From assembly GCA_030141605.1 (NCBI GenBank), contig JAQGDQ010001340.1:1-46099 (forward strand): a stretch of DNA of 46,099 bases. The letters are read 5' to 3'. Position numbers and translations under genes: made by a program. The notes under the pieces were generated by a model. The model did not search any database, was not told the DNA's origin, and saw only the letters and a program-made list of their open reading frames with translations. This stretch comes from Tubiluchus corallicola. Lineage: Eukaryota; Priapulida; Priapulimorpha; Priapulimorphida; Tubiluchidae. How positions within the stretch are numbered: position 1 is the stretch's first letter; each line of letters opens with the position of its first letter. Shown here piece after piece: positions 34,601-41,353 of this stretch.

Positions 34601-37600
34601 ACTGTTTTTTTAACACTATCCTGTTCTTACTGACCTACCTTTTTCACATTTATTACATAATTCTTTTCTCTCTAGTACAAACTACATTACTAACAATTGC
34701 CATGTGCCACTTAGCTGGTCGGCCGCTGCTTAGCGATATACTTCACTTCAAGCTAAAGACATGTGCTCGCATCCAGCATAACCTCTTTGGTTATCTCATT
34801 TCTAGGACCAATTTTTACATTGGTTTTCATAAATAACATAGAGCGATGAACTTGGTATCAAAATGATCCTCATGAAATGGAGATTCAGGATATGTGAATA
34901 ACTAGAAAAGTTTAATGGCCGACTTATGGACGATTTCGTCATGCAAGTACACGTATGGCCTCCACACAAATTTAAGTCCTGTTTATTTTAGTGTAAGATT
35001 GAGTTGATTTCACAAACTGCTAGTCAACTTCTTGCTAGATTTAGCTTCATTTCCGAAATGATATGAAAATCTCCTGACACATCAAAAGTCACAAGTTTTA
35101 AACTAAATTCTCAAATTTTTTTGAAGTGTATTTAAAACTAGTCGAGAAAGTTACAAAAAACGTGTGTAATTTATTATAAAAATGTGTTTGAAAGCTAACT
35201 TTGATATAGAATTTTGTCTCTATTCAAGGAAAGACTAAACGCTGTGTAAATTGCATAATGATAATAATAATAATAATAATAATAATAATTATTATTATTA
35301 TTATTATTATAATAAATAATAATAAATAATAATAATAATAATCTTTATTTAAAGTTGGCTTTTGGGTCAACAATTAACATTAGCTCAAAGAGCTATTATC
35401 GCCGACTGTAAATAACAACCTACAACTACATAACAGAGACTATTATTACCCCACTTTTACCCTAAGTACCACGCGTCAGGCAGGGCAACAGCAGGTACCA
35501 TTTTTAAAGTCTTTGGTATAACCCGGCCGCTGGTTCGAACTCACAACCTCCCGGACGGAAAGCAGACGCATCACCACTAGACTAAACCGTCTGGTCTAAA
35601 ACGCTGCGTAAATTGCAGAAACAGTGCTAGGTGTATGAACATGCACTCGGCTGTGTTCCTATTGAAAATGTGGCTGCTTAAATCATCTTGAATGATTTCA
35701 CTCAATAGTAGTGCAAATGATATTGTAAAACAAGAGGCCATTGGTATGTGTTGTTGAAATTTGCAATCATTTTATTGTAAAACATATACAATGTTCACCT
35801 CAATCACAAAATTGAACAAACAGTCATAAAGTTAGCAATATAATATTTTACAGTAGAAATTTTGCATCCTTTCTCAATGCTGCCTCTAGATCAACTAAAA
35901 CTTGCATGCCTGAGAGAATAGAGCTGTAATCACATGACCAGACATACAAGTTCCTATTGGAAGGTACATTACATTCATGCATACATACCATAAATGGAAA
36001 GGTCACCTATACTCTACAGACTATTAGTCAAACCAAAATCAAAGTCTACTTGGCTTTTTTGATAGCAGAATAAAGATTATTGGTTTACAGAAAGCTGTGT
36101 TATAATGTTATAATTTTTCTCTATTTAAACTTGAATAAGAGAGTTAGAACCAGAATTAAAGCATGAAATTAACAATCTAATTACTCTGATTAATGAATAT
36201 CTATAAAAGCAAAAGGAAACAATATTTAGAAACAAAAATCAATCTCTGACAAACTTTGTACAATTAGAGTAAAACAACGACTGTAGATGGCAGCATAGAC
36301 TAATTCAGTACTTTAGTGTAGTAGACTGAATTAAATGGATCACATAATATCACAATCGCGTACTCGGTACAATAAGCGACATGTGCACCTAAACTGGAAA
36401 TATTGCTAACGTGGTAATAATTTGACATTTCCTTTTTTCATTAATTTTAGTCGATGGTTCAAAGCCCTACGGCAGCATGCGTGGTTTATTAACCGAGAGT
36501 CTCATATGGTGTTACATCGTGCAGCTCAGTTCGGCATTGCGGACCATACACGCTGCAGGACTTGCGTGTCGAATTATGGACCCAACGAAAATACTCATCT
36601 CTGGTAAAAGCAGGTGAGTGGCTAGTTCTTGTAGTTTGAGTTTTTCTAAGAACGTGTTAAACATTCCTGAAACACACGAGAAGGGGTACCTGAAGTAGGT
36701 TTCAGAAAAATCGCCTTTAAAATTATACTACTTTTCAGAAATTTTATGCATATACCGTACTCACGTTAAAAGGAATTTTTGTTTGCTTTCATTTGGAATT
36801 GTCTCTTACTTACATTGTTGTCCTAACGGAGTACTTGGCCTTCCATATTTGTAAAACAAATGTAAGCAGAGGTATCTCTTTAGCGAATTGTCTCTTACTT
36901 ACATTGTTGTCCTAACGGAGTACTTGGCCTTCCATATTTGGAAAACAGATGTAAGTAGAGGCATCTCTTTAGCGAACTGTCTCTTACTTACGTTGTTGTC
37001 CTAACGGAGTACTTAGCCTTCCGTATTTGTAAAACAAATGTAAGCAGAGGTATCTCTTTAGCGAATTGTCTCTTACTTACATTGTTGTCCTAACGGAGTA
37101 CTTGGCCTTCCATATTTGGAAAACAGATGTAAGTAGAGGCATCTCTTTAGCGAACTGTCTCTTACTTACGTTGTTGTCCTAACGGAGTACTTAGCCTTCC
37201 GTATTTGTAAAACAAATGTAAGCAGAGGTATCTCTTTAGCGAATTGTCTCTTACTTACATTGTTGTCCTAACGGAGTACTTGGCCTTCCATATTTGGAAA
37301 ACAGATGTAAGTAGAGGCATCTCTTTAGCGAACTGCTCTTACTTACGTGTTGTCCTAACGAACTTAGCCTTCCATTGAAACAAATGAGCAGAGATCCTTT
37401 AGCAATTGTCTCTTACTTACATTGTTGTCCTAACATACTTGCCTATATTGACAGATGGTAGAGGCATCTTTTACGAACTCCTACTTACTTGTTGTCCTAA
37501 CGGACTAGCCTTCCATTTGAAACAGATGTATGATGCATCTCTTACGAATGTCTCTTACTACTTGTCCAACGGATACTTCCTTCCGTATTGGCAGATAAGT

Positions 37601-40097
37601 AGAGATCTTTACGACGTCTCTTACTTACGTTGTTGTCCAACGGAGTACTTAGCCTTCCGTATTTGGAAAACAGATGTAAGCAGAGGCATCCCTTTAGCGA
37701 ATTGTCTCTTACTTACGTTGTTGTCCTAACGGAGTACTTGACCTTCCGTATTTGGAAAACAGATGTAAGCAGAGGCATCTCTTTAGCGAGTTGTTTCTTA
37801 CTTACGTTGTTGCCCTAACGGAGTACTTGACCTTCCGTATTTGGAAAACAGATGTAAGCAGAGGTATCTCTTTAGTGAATTGTCTCTTACTTACGTTGTT
37901 GTCCTAACGGAGTACTTGACCTTCCGTATTTGGAAAACAGATGTAAGCAGAGGTATCTCTTTAGCGAACTGTCTCTTACTTACGTTGTTGTCCTAACGGA
38001 GTACTTGGCCTTCCGTATTTGTAAAACAAATGTAAGCAGAGGTATCTCTTTAGCGAATTGTCTCTTACTTACGTTGTTGTCCTAACGGAGTACTTGGCCT
38101 TCCGTATTTGGAAAACAGATGTAAGCAGAGGTATCTCTTTAGCGAATTGTCTCTTACTTACGTTGTTGTCCTAACGGAGTACTTGGCCTTCCGTATTTGG
38201 AAAACAGATGTAAGCAGAGGTATCTCTTTAGCGAATTGTCTCTTACTTACCTTGTTGTCCTAACGGAGTACTTGGCCTTCCGTATTTGGAAAACAGATGT
38301 AAGCAGAGGTATCTCTTTAGTGAATTGTCTCTTACTTACGTTGTTGTCCTAACGGAGTACTTGGCCCTCCGTATTTGGAAAACAGATGTAAGCAGAGGTA
38401 TCTCTTTAGCGAATTGTCTCTTACTTACGTTGTTGTCCTAACGGAGTACTTGGCCCTCCGTATTTGGAAAACAGATGTAAGCAGAGGTATCTCTTTAGCG
38501 AATTGTCTCTTACTTACGTTGTTGTCCTAACGGAGTACTTGGCCCTCCGTATTTGGAAAACAGATGTAAGCAGAGGTATCTCTTTAGCGAATTGTCTCTT
38601 ACTTACGTTGTTGTCCTAACGGAGTACTTGACCTTCCGTATTTGGAAAACAGATGTAAGCAGAGGTATCTCTTTAGCGAATTGTCTCTTACTTACATTGT
38701 TGTCCTAACGGAGTACTTGACCTTCCGTATTTGGAAAACAAATGTAAGCAGAGGTATCTCTTTAGCGAATTGTCTCTTACTTACGTTGTTGTCCTAACGG
38801 AGTACTTGGCCTTCCGTATTTGGAAAACAGATGTAAGCAGAGGTATCTCTTTAGCGAATTGTCTCTTACTTACGTTGTTGTCCTAACGGAGTACTTGGCC
38901 TTCCGTATTTGGAAAACAGATGTAAGCAGAGGTATCTCTTTAGTGAATTGTCTCTTACTTACGTTGTTGTCCTAACAGAGTACTTGGCCTTCCGTATTTG
39001 GAAAACAGATGTAAGCAGAGGTATCTCTTTAGCGAATTGTCTCTTACTTACGTTGTTGTCCTAACAGAGTACTTGGCCTTCCGTATTTGGAAAACAGATG
39101 TAAGCAGAGGTATCTCTTTAGCAAATTGTCTCTTACTTACGTTGTTGTCCTAACGGAGTACTTGGCCTTCCGTATTTGGAAAACAAATGTAAGCAGAGGT
39201 ATCTCTTTAGCGAATTGTCTCTTACTTACATTGTTGTCCTAACGGAGTACTTGGCCTTCCGTATTTGGAAAACAGATGTAAGCAGAGGTATCTCTTTAGC
39301 GAATAGTCTCTTACTTACCTTGTTGTCCTAACGGAGTACTTAGCCTTCCGTATTTGTAAAACAAATGTAAGCAGAGGTATCTCTTTAGCGAATTGTCTCT
39401 TACTTACCTTGTTGTCCTAACGGAGTACTTGACCTTCCGTATTTGGAAAACAGATGTAAGCAGAGGCATCTCTTTAGCCAATTGTCTCTTACTTACGTTG
39501 TTGTCCTAACAGAGTACTTAGCCTTCTGTATTTGGAAAACAGATGTAAGCAGATGCATCTCTTTAGCGAATAGTCTCTTACTTACGTTCATTATTTTCTG
39601 ATAAAGACCCTTTGCGACATGTTAAGCTTGATAGCAATAGGAACTAAATCTGAAAACTTTGTGTAGGATCATTTGTGGGTGAAGCTTTACATTTTTACAT
39701 TTCTGACATAATTGGCACCTTCTTTTAGAATTGCAATGGCTTTTTTTTTGTATATCAATTTCCCGTTGCTGAAATCTTAAATGACTGCATCCTTTGTCAG
39801 TTATGAATTTGCTGCTATTTTATTGTCATTGACTTTTGGTAATTTAATTGTGATGTTTCTCAACTTAGTGGATTTTTGTCGTGAGAAAATGTAAACCAAT
39901 CAAATATTTCGTGCTCATCTTTTTGTTTCCAGTTTGAAAATGCAAAATCTTTTCGCGGCAGCAAATTTCGACCTTAGAAAATGACCTTTGACCTGTTTAT
40001 TTTCATTAGGCTGCGAGTAAATTGCGTCGGCATATTTGACGTGTTGAGCATGGATGGTACGCAGGCTAACCCACTGTCTCTTATGCCTCAGTATCAG
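18833..40097 (+). CDS. PAN3: PAN3, PAN2-PAN3 deadenylase pseudokinase subunit (partial, 11 exons)
   Basis: PAN3 is the regulatory subunit of the cytoplasmic PAN2-PAN3 poly(A) nuclease: it dimerises, binds ATP and poly(A)-binding protein, and recruits PAN2 to shorten mRNA tails. Eleven exons join with matching phases: 18833-18912, 22676-22804, 24807-24957, 26058-26197, 28215-28283, 29416-29520, 31235-31451, 32144-32260, 33420-33497, 36451-36613, 40010-40097. All introns are GT-AG. Diagnostic segments are VGGTTYFYT, KPNAPSFFMPDELRLDILNR, VPDLPTEVDSYHNL, TYCLRRIHGFRLVN, NIVQLREVFTTKAF, LIWCYIVQLSSALRTIHAAG and LRVNCVGIFDVL. The catalytic-loop position reads CRIMDPTKI and the DFG position FDVL, so the kinase is inactive as in other PAN3 proteins. 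The N-terminal zinc finger and the C-terminal coiled coil and knob domain are not in the window. Introns total about 20 kb and are rich in repeats. The frame is intact, so the gene is probably functional. Confidence 0.96.
18913..19914. other. PAN3 intron, no feature recognised
   Basis: First part of the 3763-nt intron. There is no coding or repeat signature visible by eye. Confidence 0.5.
19915..19975 (-). mobile_element. Minus-strand LINE 3' tail remnant
   Basis: On the minus strand the end reads ggaaatgaataaactcttg followed by aaactcttgagac, an AATAAA plus short tandem tail (ctcttgaaa). The body beyond is not recognisable. Confidence 0.4.
20527..20990 (-). pseudogene. Minus-strand retroelement fragment with (AAT)n tail
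   Basis: The minus-strand end reads tatatgaaataaactcataa followed by (taa)n. Upstream on the same strand, about 20745-20940, is an open stretch of roughly 65 codons with SFLRRNSLARLNIKTLQQL and NSFKDYVLRY that looks like a retrotransposon ORF2 C-terminal segment. The family match is by general pattern only. Confidence 0.45.
21226..21784 (-). pseudogene. Minus-strand LINE ORF2 C-terminus plus 3' UTR
   Basis: The open frame 21470-21784 contains VKEIYDMYFLHFMYQYHNSL, HYTRYSVENYVLPLPKT and NLYQFKKASKNYLLQR, the C-terminal ORF2 pattern of jockey/CR1-type LINEs. The 3' UTR continues to about 21226 and ends with ggaataaattcat and a repeated aattcat tail. It is 5' truncated. Confidence 0.7.
21974..22250. 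other. PAN3 intron, no feature recognised
   Basis: A 67-codon minus-strand open frame at 21974-22177 has no recognised family. Confidence 0.4.
22390..22601 (+). mobile_element. LINE 3' UTR copy related to 5721-5945
   Basis: Shares gtaaatatgtt, gcactggacgcattt and attttaatgacaaatcaag with the 3' UTR of the LINE at 5262-5945, in the same orientation, and is followed by a (TA)n tract. Confidence 0.5.
22602..22647. repeat. (TA)n microsatellite
   Basis: About 22 perfect TA units at the 3' end of a LINE tail, 28 bases before the PAN3 exon at 22676. Confidence 0.95.
22676..22804 (+). CDS. PAN3: PAN3 exon (linker)
   Basis: 129 nt, 43 codons, phase 0 to 0, acceptor cccgctag and donor gtattc (weak). 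It encodes a Ser/Ala-rich linker with VASYYGPENAKMYPAVP and ends MGPKQ, joining to GVPVN of the next exon as in animal PAN3, where a KSGVPIN-like sequence occurs. A (TA)n tract ends 28 bases upstream and a 30-bp array begins about 30 bases downstream. Confidence 0.85.
22834..23555. repeat. 30-bp minisatellite, about 24 copies
   Basis: The unit is gtagatgatagagaagccat plus aggaaaccgt. The length is an exact multiple of three and stop-free on both strands, which creates 270- and 288-residue mirror open frames; these are not genes. Variant T in acctt and aa in ataag occur in alternating units in the first half, while atggg units fill the second half, so blocks were amplified separately. Confidence 0.97.
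23562..23997 (-). mobile_element. hAT-like MITE, truncated, same family as 29588
   Basis: The minus strand starts caggggtgtgcaaattgcgg and follows the 29588-30002 element through ggttgtagcttaatgtcact to cttgatcaaactgc. The last roughly 70 bases and the second terminus are missing where the 30-bp array meets it. Confidence 0.85.
24006..24300. other. PAN3 intron, no feature recognised
   Basis: AT-rich sequence without recognisable signal. Confidence 0.5.
24301..24582 (+). mobile_element. Tigger/pogo-like MITE fragment
   Basis: The end reads cttatacccgaggttgactg followed by TA, the style of pogo/Tigger terminal repeats (CAGT-C-A-ACCTCG read outward). Inner pieces such as ccttatatgcgagg and ccttatgtccgag repeat the motif. 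The 5' end is not clear. Confidence 0.5.
24661..24715. repeat. (CA)n(TA)n(TG)n microsatellite
   Basis: Short compound dinucleotide tract of alternating purine-pyrimidine. Confidence 0.9.
24807..24957 (+). CDS. PAN3: PAN3 exon (linker)
   Basis: 151 nt, acceptor gttctctag, donor gttaga (weak, GTTAG). It encodes GVPVNQVTNANDVG and a Ser/Asn-rich stretch ending WGQ plus one base (phase 1). GVPVNQV corresponds to a conserved short block of animal PAN3. A 32-bp minisatellite starts 28 bases after the donor. Confidence 0.9.
24986..25330. repeat. 32-bp minisatellite, about 11 copies
   Basis: The unit is gataccagtgttgcctttta plus atttgtacgcta. It starts 28 bases after the PAN3 exon donor at 24957. 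Confidence 0.97.
25399..25944. mobile_element. TTAA-flanked MITE
   Basis: TTAA at 25395-25398 and 25945-25948 flank an element starting agaagaccggatgattgt and ending acaatcatccgtttttct, inverted repeats of about 18 bases. It lacks coding capacity. It is homologous along its length to 30556-31078, including cgaacacagctattgctta and gagccgcgcgtagctttga. Confidence 0.75.
26058..26197 (+). CDS. PAN3: PAN3 exon (Ser/Pro-rich linker)
   Basis: 140 nt, acceptor cagtttcag, donor gttcgt. After completing a Gly codon it encodes VSPGQTPPQSPPLSPGSVRK and KSKSPGPSH, and ends LAQYQ in phase 0. It is rich in SP dipeptides, likely phosphorylated and disordered, like the matching region of vertebrate PAN3. Confidence 0.9.
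26460..26968. mobile_element. Tigger/pogo-like MITE
   Basis: Left end cattcgtacctccgttttcg and right end cgaaaacagaggtgtgactg followed by TA are inverted copies. The internal pair ccgttttcgaacgtctccgt / gattcggttctcaacc is typical of non-autonomous Tigger-type elements. Open frames inside (26410-26736 minus) are not a transposase. Confidence 0.65.
27370..27790 (-). mobile_element. TTAA-family element, minus copy
   Basis: The minus strand starts just inside TTAA (27791-27794) with aggacaagaaaaggggcacc and proceeds through cctccagggtgcgccact to cttattgacaagatacag, colinear with the 7366 and 44127 copies. Confidence 0.7.
27800..28214. other. PAN3 intron, no feature recognised
   Basis: No signal besides the splice acceptor at its end. 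Confidence 0.5.
28215..28283 (+). CDS. PAN3: PAN3 exon (VGGTTYFY block)
   Basis: 69 nt, phase 0 to 0, acceptor gacctttcag and donor gtaagt. It encodes ENVGGTTYFYTQEEYQPL and ends KPSI. VGGTTYFYT is one of the strongest identifiers of animal PAN3. A 39-bp minisatellite starts within a few bases of the donor. Confidence 0.97.
28290..28672. repeat. 39-bp minisatellite, about 10 copies
   Basis: The unit is tgtgtggtgcacacggtgca plus tgatgcacaaatgcgtgag. It contains the near-palindromes gtgtggtgcacac and gtgcatgatgcac and long alternating purine-pyrimidine runs. Being 13 codons long and stop-free, it produces several overlapping open frames on both strands that are not genes. It begins almost at the PAN3 donor at 28284. 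Confidence 0.97.
28690..29415. other. PAN3 intron, no feature recognised
   Basis: AT-rich. An 85-codon open frame at 29136-29393 has no recognised family. Confidence 0.5.
29416..29520 (+). CDS. PAN3: PAN3 exon (pre-kinase helix)
   Basis: 105 nt, phase 0 to 0, acceptor ttttcatag, donor gtaagt. It encodes VLPDYNVYPPVPAHIAQL and then NAPSFFMPDELRL, the highly conserved segment just before the pseudokinase domain. A hAT-like MITE lies 67 bases downstream. Confidence 0.98.
29588..30002 (+). mobile_element. hAT-like MITE with 8-bp target duplication
   Basis: 415 bp. It starts CAGGGGTGTGCA and ends TGCACACCCCTG, perfect 12-bp inverted ends. ACATAGAC flanks both sides (29580-29587, 30003-30010), the 8-bp target duplication of hAT elements. 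The cggcccgc-rich ends and lack of transposase mark it as non-autonomous. Confidence 0.93.
30011..30555. other. PAN3 intron, no feature recognised
   Basis: No repeat or coding signal recognised. Confidence 0.5.
30556..31078. mobile_element. MITE, second copy of the 25399 family
   Basis: Colinear with 25399-25944, with ends aagaccagacgattggttag and tacacaatcatccggttttc. The flanking TTAA is decayed here. Small indels separate the copies. Confidence 0.75.
31235..31451 (+). CDS. PAN3: PAN3 exon (start of pseudokinase N-lobe)
   Basis: 217 nt, acceptor tgtatttag, donor gtatag. It encodes DILNRHSLTLAQVNPEQVPD, PTEVDSYHNLVPLEP, and the glycine-rich-loop equivalent FGYTTSVYKATHMKTG, then TYCLRRIH plus one base of the next Gly codon. 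These are the standard start of the PAN3 kinase-like fold. Confidence 0.98.
31513..32005 (+). mobile_element. hAT-like MITE (CAGGGATGAGAA family), copy 1
   Basis: 493 bp from cagggatgagaattttcc to gttgttctcatccctg, 10-12-bp inverted ends. It occupies most of a 692-nt PAN3 intron. A target duplication is not evident. It matches 40172-40682 throughout. Confidence 0.85.
32144..32260 (+). CDS. PAN3: PAN3 exon (N-lobe)
   Basis: 117 nt, acceptor atgtttcag, donor gtaagt. It completes Gly and encodes FRLVNMKALALVDIWKKL and NIVQLREVFTTKAFNDH, ending in phase 1. The intron before it is only 692 bases and most of it is a hAT-like MITE. Confidence 0.98.
32374..32467. repeat. Interrupted long inverted repeat
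   Basis: CTCAGGTGTGC (32374-32384) pairs with GCACACCTGAG (32457-32467), and inside it GTGGCTTT (32393-32400) pairs with AAAGCCAC (32440-32447). The right arm contains the E-box CACGTG. It sits just upstream of a TATA box. Confidence 0.8.
32470..32616 (+). promoter_or_regulatory. LTR-like promoter: TATA, initiator, polyA signal
   Basis: TATAAAA at 32470-32476, TCAGT initiator at 32502-32506 (about 32 bases on), and AATAAA at 32611-32616 followed by a T/G-rich stretch. This order is that of a retroelement LTR inside a PAN3 intron. Element ends and a target duplication were not found, so a chance arrangement or an unrelated promoter cannot be excluded. Confidence 0.4.
32820..33419. other. PAN3 intron, no feature recognised
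   Basis: AT-rich, no supported feature. The 82-codon minus open frame at 32817-33065 has no family match. Confidence 0.5.
33420..33497 (+). CDS. PAN3: PAN3 exon (hinge region)
   Basis: 78 nt, acceptor tacttgtag, donor gtaaga. It encodes SLVFAHDYHPASETLMTRHF and TSQSQL plus one base. The LVFAxDxH hinge and the ETLMxRHF block are conserved in PAN3. Confidence 0.98.
33548..33650 (+). pseudogene. 5S rRNA-derived sequence
   Basis: Contains ggccatatcacgttgaaaac, accggttctcgtctgatcac, gaagttaagcaacg and gagcctggttag, then gaataccaggtgct, the hallmark of animal 5S rRNA. About 17 bases around the GGATGGGTGACCGCC region are missing, which removes most of the internal C-box promoter. Length is about 103 against about 120 nt. 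It is therefore not a functional 5S gene. Confidence 0.92.
33651..33916 (+). mobile_element. Possible SINE body following 5S head
   Basis: GC-rich unique sequence runs on from the 5S part to about caaaataaactctaaa, where AT-rich intron resumes. A 5S head plus unrelated body is the layout of SINE3-type elements. No target duplication or second copy was found, so this is inferred. Confidence 0.45.
34100..35235. other. PAN3 intron, no feature recognised
   Basis: No repeat copy or exon recognised. Open frame 34214-34498 is not protein-like. Confidence 0.5.
35256..35596 (-). mobile_element. tRNA-derived SINE with 20-bp target duplication
   Basis: Read on the minus strand it starts gaccagacggtttagtctag and has a polymerase III A box (tagtctagtggtgatgcg) and B box (gagttcgaacc), then a unique body, and ends ctttaaataaagatta followed by (ATT)n. 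Near-perfect direct repeats flank it: 35236-35255 and 35597-35617 (taaacgctgtgtaaattgca versus the same with one inserted a and c for t). It is a complete LINE-mobilised SINE in a PAN3 intron. Confidence 0.92.
35264..35340. repeat. (AAT)n/(ATT)n microsatellite
   Basis: The 3' tail of the SINE expanded into a trinucleotide array that inverts from AAT to ATT and back, making a potential hairpin. Confidence 0.9.
35618..36450. other. PAN3 intron, no feature recognised
   Basis: AT-rich, ending in the acceptor of the exon at 36451. Confidence 0.5.
36451..36613 (+). CDS. PAN3: PAN3 exon (C-lobe, degenerate catalytic loop)
   Basis: 163 nt, acceptor aattttag, donor gtgagt. It encodes VDGSKPYGSMRGLLTESLI, then WCYIVQLSSALRTIHAAGLA and CRIMDPTKILISGKS plus two bases. 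The canonical kinase HRD is replaced by CRI/MDP as in known PAN3 pseudokinases. Compared with human PAN3 the stretch before LLTESLIW is shorter, lacking a basic YFTKRKWG-like insert. Confidence 0.98.
36675..36795 (+). mobile_element. TTAA-family element, truncated by satellite
   Basis: Starts cgagaaggggtacctgaagt and follows the family to aaggaatttttgtttgcttt, then is replaced by the first 89-bp repeat unit. The rest of the element is absent after the array. Confidence 0.8.
36796..39588. repeat. 89-bp satellite-like array, about 31 copies
   Basis: The unit runs gaattgtctcttacttacgt, tgttgtcctaacggagtact, tggccttccgtatttggaaa, acagatgtaagcagaggtat, ctctttagc. Units from 36885 to 37329 alternate between two types, forming a 178-bp higher-order repeat. 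37330-37625 holds many small deletions. The array fills most of the 3396-nt PAN3 intron. Each unit has a gtaag pentamer reminiscent of a splice donor. Confidence 0.98.
39589..40009. other. PAN3 intron end, no feature recognised
   Basis: AT-rich tail of the intron leading to the acceptor at 40009. Confidence 0.5.
40010..40097 (+). CDS. PAN3: PAN3 exon (DFG-equivalent region)
   Basis: 88 nt, acceptor tttcattag, donor gtgagt. It completes an Arg codon and encodes LRVNCVGIFDVLSMDGTQA and ends LMPQYQ in phase 0. The FDVL position replaces kinase DFG. The next exon should begin with a QADL-like sequence. I could not find it in the remaining 6 kb. Confidence 0.98.
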
Positions 40098-40171
40098 GTG
40101 AGTTGTGCTTTGATAGAGTTTTCCTTTAGAAATGTCCGTGTAATAACATACATCGCACCTAAATTGTGGAG

Positions 40172-40682
40172 CAGGGATGAGAATTTTCCGCGGATACGCG
40201 GAATTCCGTGTTTTTGGAAGACCAGTGGTGCCATTTTTGTAAGTTCGTTGAAAGAATTTTTACGGACCCAGTACGTTATTTCACAAGCTGACCGCTAGTT
40301 GGCAGGCCGTCACTTTGTTTACATCATATACATCAGTGTAACCACGTGTATATCTCTATGTATAAAAAATAGAATCAATTGTGCAGAGTTATTTGAGTCA
40401 ATTACAGACAGTTTTTATATACTTTTGCATAGGAGTGGCCAGTACTTAGGTGTTTTTGAGACAATTAGGTATCATGTATCCTTGATAGTTGCGTATTTTA
40501 AATTATCCATGAAACAAGGTAACTGATATTTCAAGTCCATTTAGAGGCTCTCTATGGTCACAAAATCGCAATTTGTTGCTGGCTGCAAGGGGGCTTCCCT
40601 TGAACCCCATTGGGGGCCTAGGTGGCCCCAAAACCCCCGACCTGTTTCAGAGTTTTTTTGCAATTTGTCATTCTCATCCCTG
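40172..40682 (+). mobile_element. hAT-like MITE (CAGGGATGAGAA family), copy 2
   Basis: 511 bp from cagggatgagaattttcc to gtcattctcatccctg. Flanks are ttgtggag (40164-40171) and ttgtgcag (40683-40690), an 8-bp target duplication with one mismatch. It lies 74 bases after the last PAN3 exon seen. Confidence 0.9.
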
Positions 40683-40690
40683 TTGTGCAG

Positions 40691-41353
40691 TCATCCTTTG
40701 TAAAATAAGATCAAATCCATAGAAATGCTTAAAAACGTAATTTCCTTAAAGCAGCTCGTAAGACGCATTCTTAATGTTAAGCTAGAATTACAGGTTTGTT
40801 AATGCTTATTTGAATACACTATGTGTAAAAGATGAAAAAAATATTAGTAATTAAGTACAGCGTGCAAATAATATAGCTCTAGAATAATAACATAATTATA
40901 TTCCTACCAAGCTCAGAGTTTTAGAAAGTTAACCAGTTACAGTTTATATTATACAGTAGTCGCCACTTAATAGACTCACGGTTAATACACTCAATCGTTT
41001 AATTGACTCAAAAACACCTGGAATGGGCCGCTTCTACTCAAGTATACATAAAACTGTAGGAATGTATTAAATAACTAAAACATAATAATGAAAATTAAGA
41101 AAACTGACACCAGGTGGCAGTAGCATTCAGCAAAATATTAAAACCTTTACCAGAAAGGAATATGTACACGAAAAAGTCAGAATGTTTTTTCAGTTCAAAC
41201 TATACAAGAATTTGGTAAATTATTCATTCTAAAAAAACTTTATTATTAATAAATATCTATTTAAATAATTATACCCTAAAATGAACATTGGGATGAGTAA
41301 AAATAAGGCAAAAAAATGAAATAACACGGAAACGGATGCAAATTTTATAAAAA
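40691..41353. other. AT-rich sequence with a possible MITE end
   Basis: At 40954 cagtagtcgccacttaatag follows TA and resembles a Tc1/pogo-type terminal repeat. The motif gccacttaat recurs at 44799. Nothing else is recognisable. Confidence 0.35.

Noticed and set aside
35500-35597. Functional tRNA gene on the minus strand
   Set aside because: A and B boxes are present, but the sequence continues into a SINE body with target duplications, and no tRNA cloverleaf 3' half is evident.
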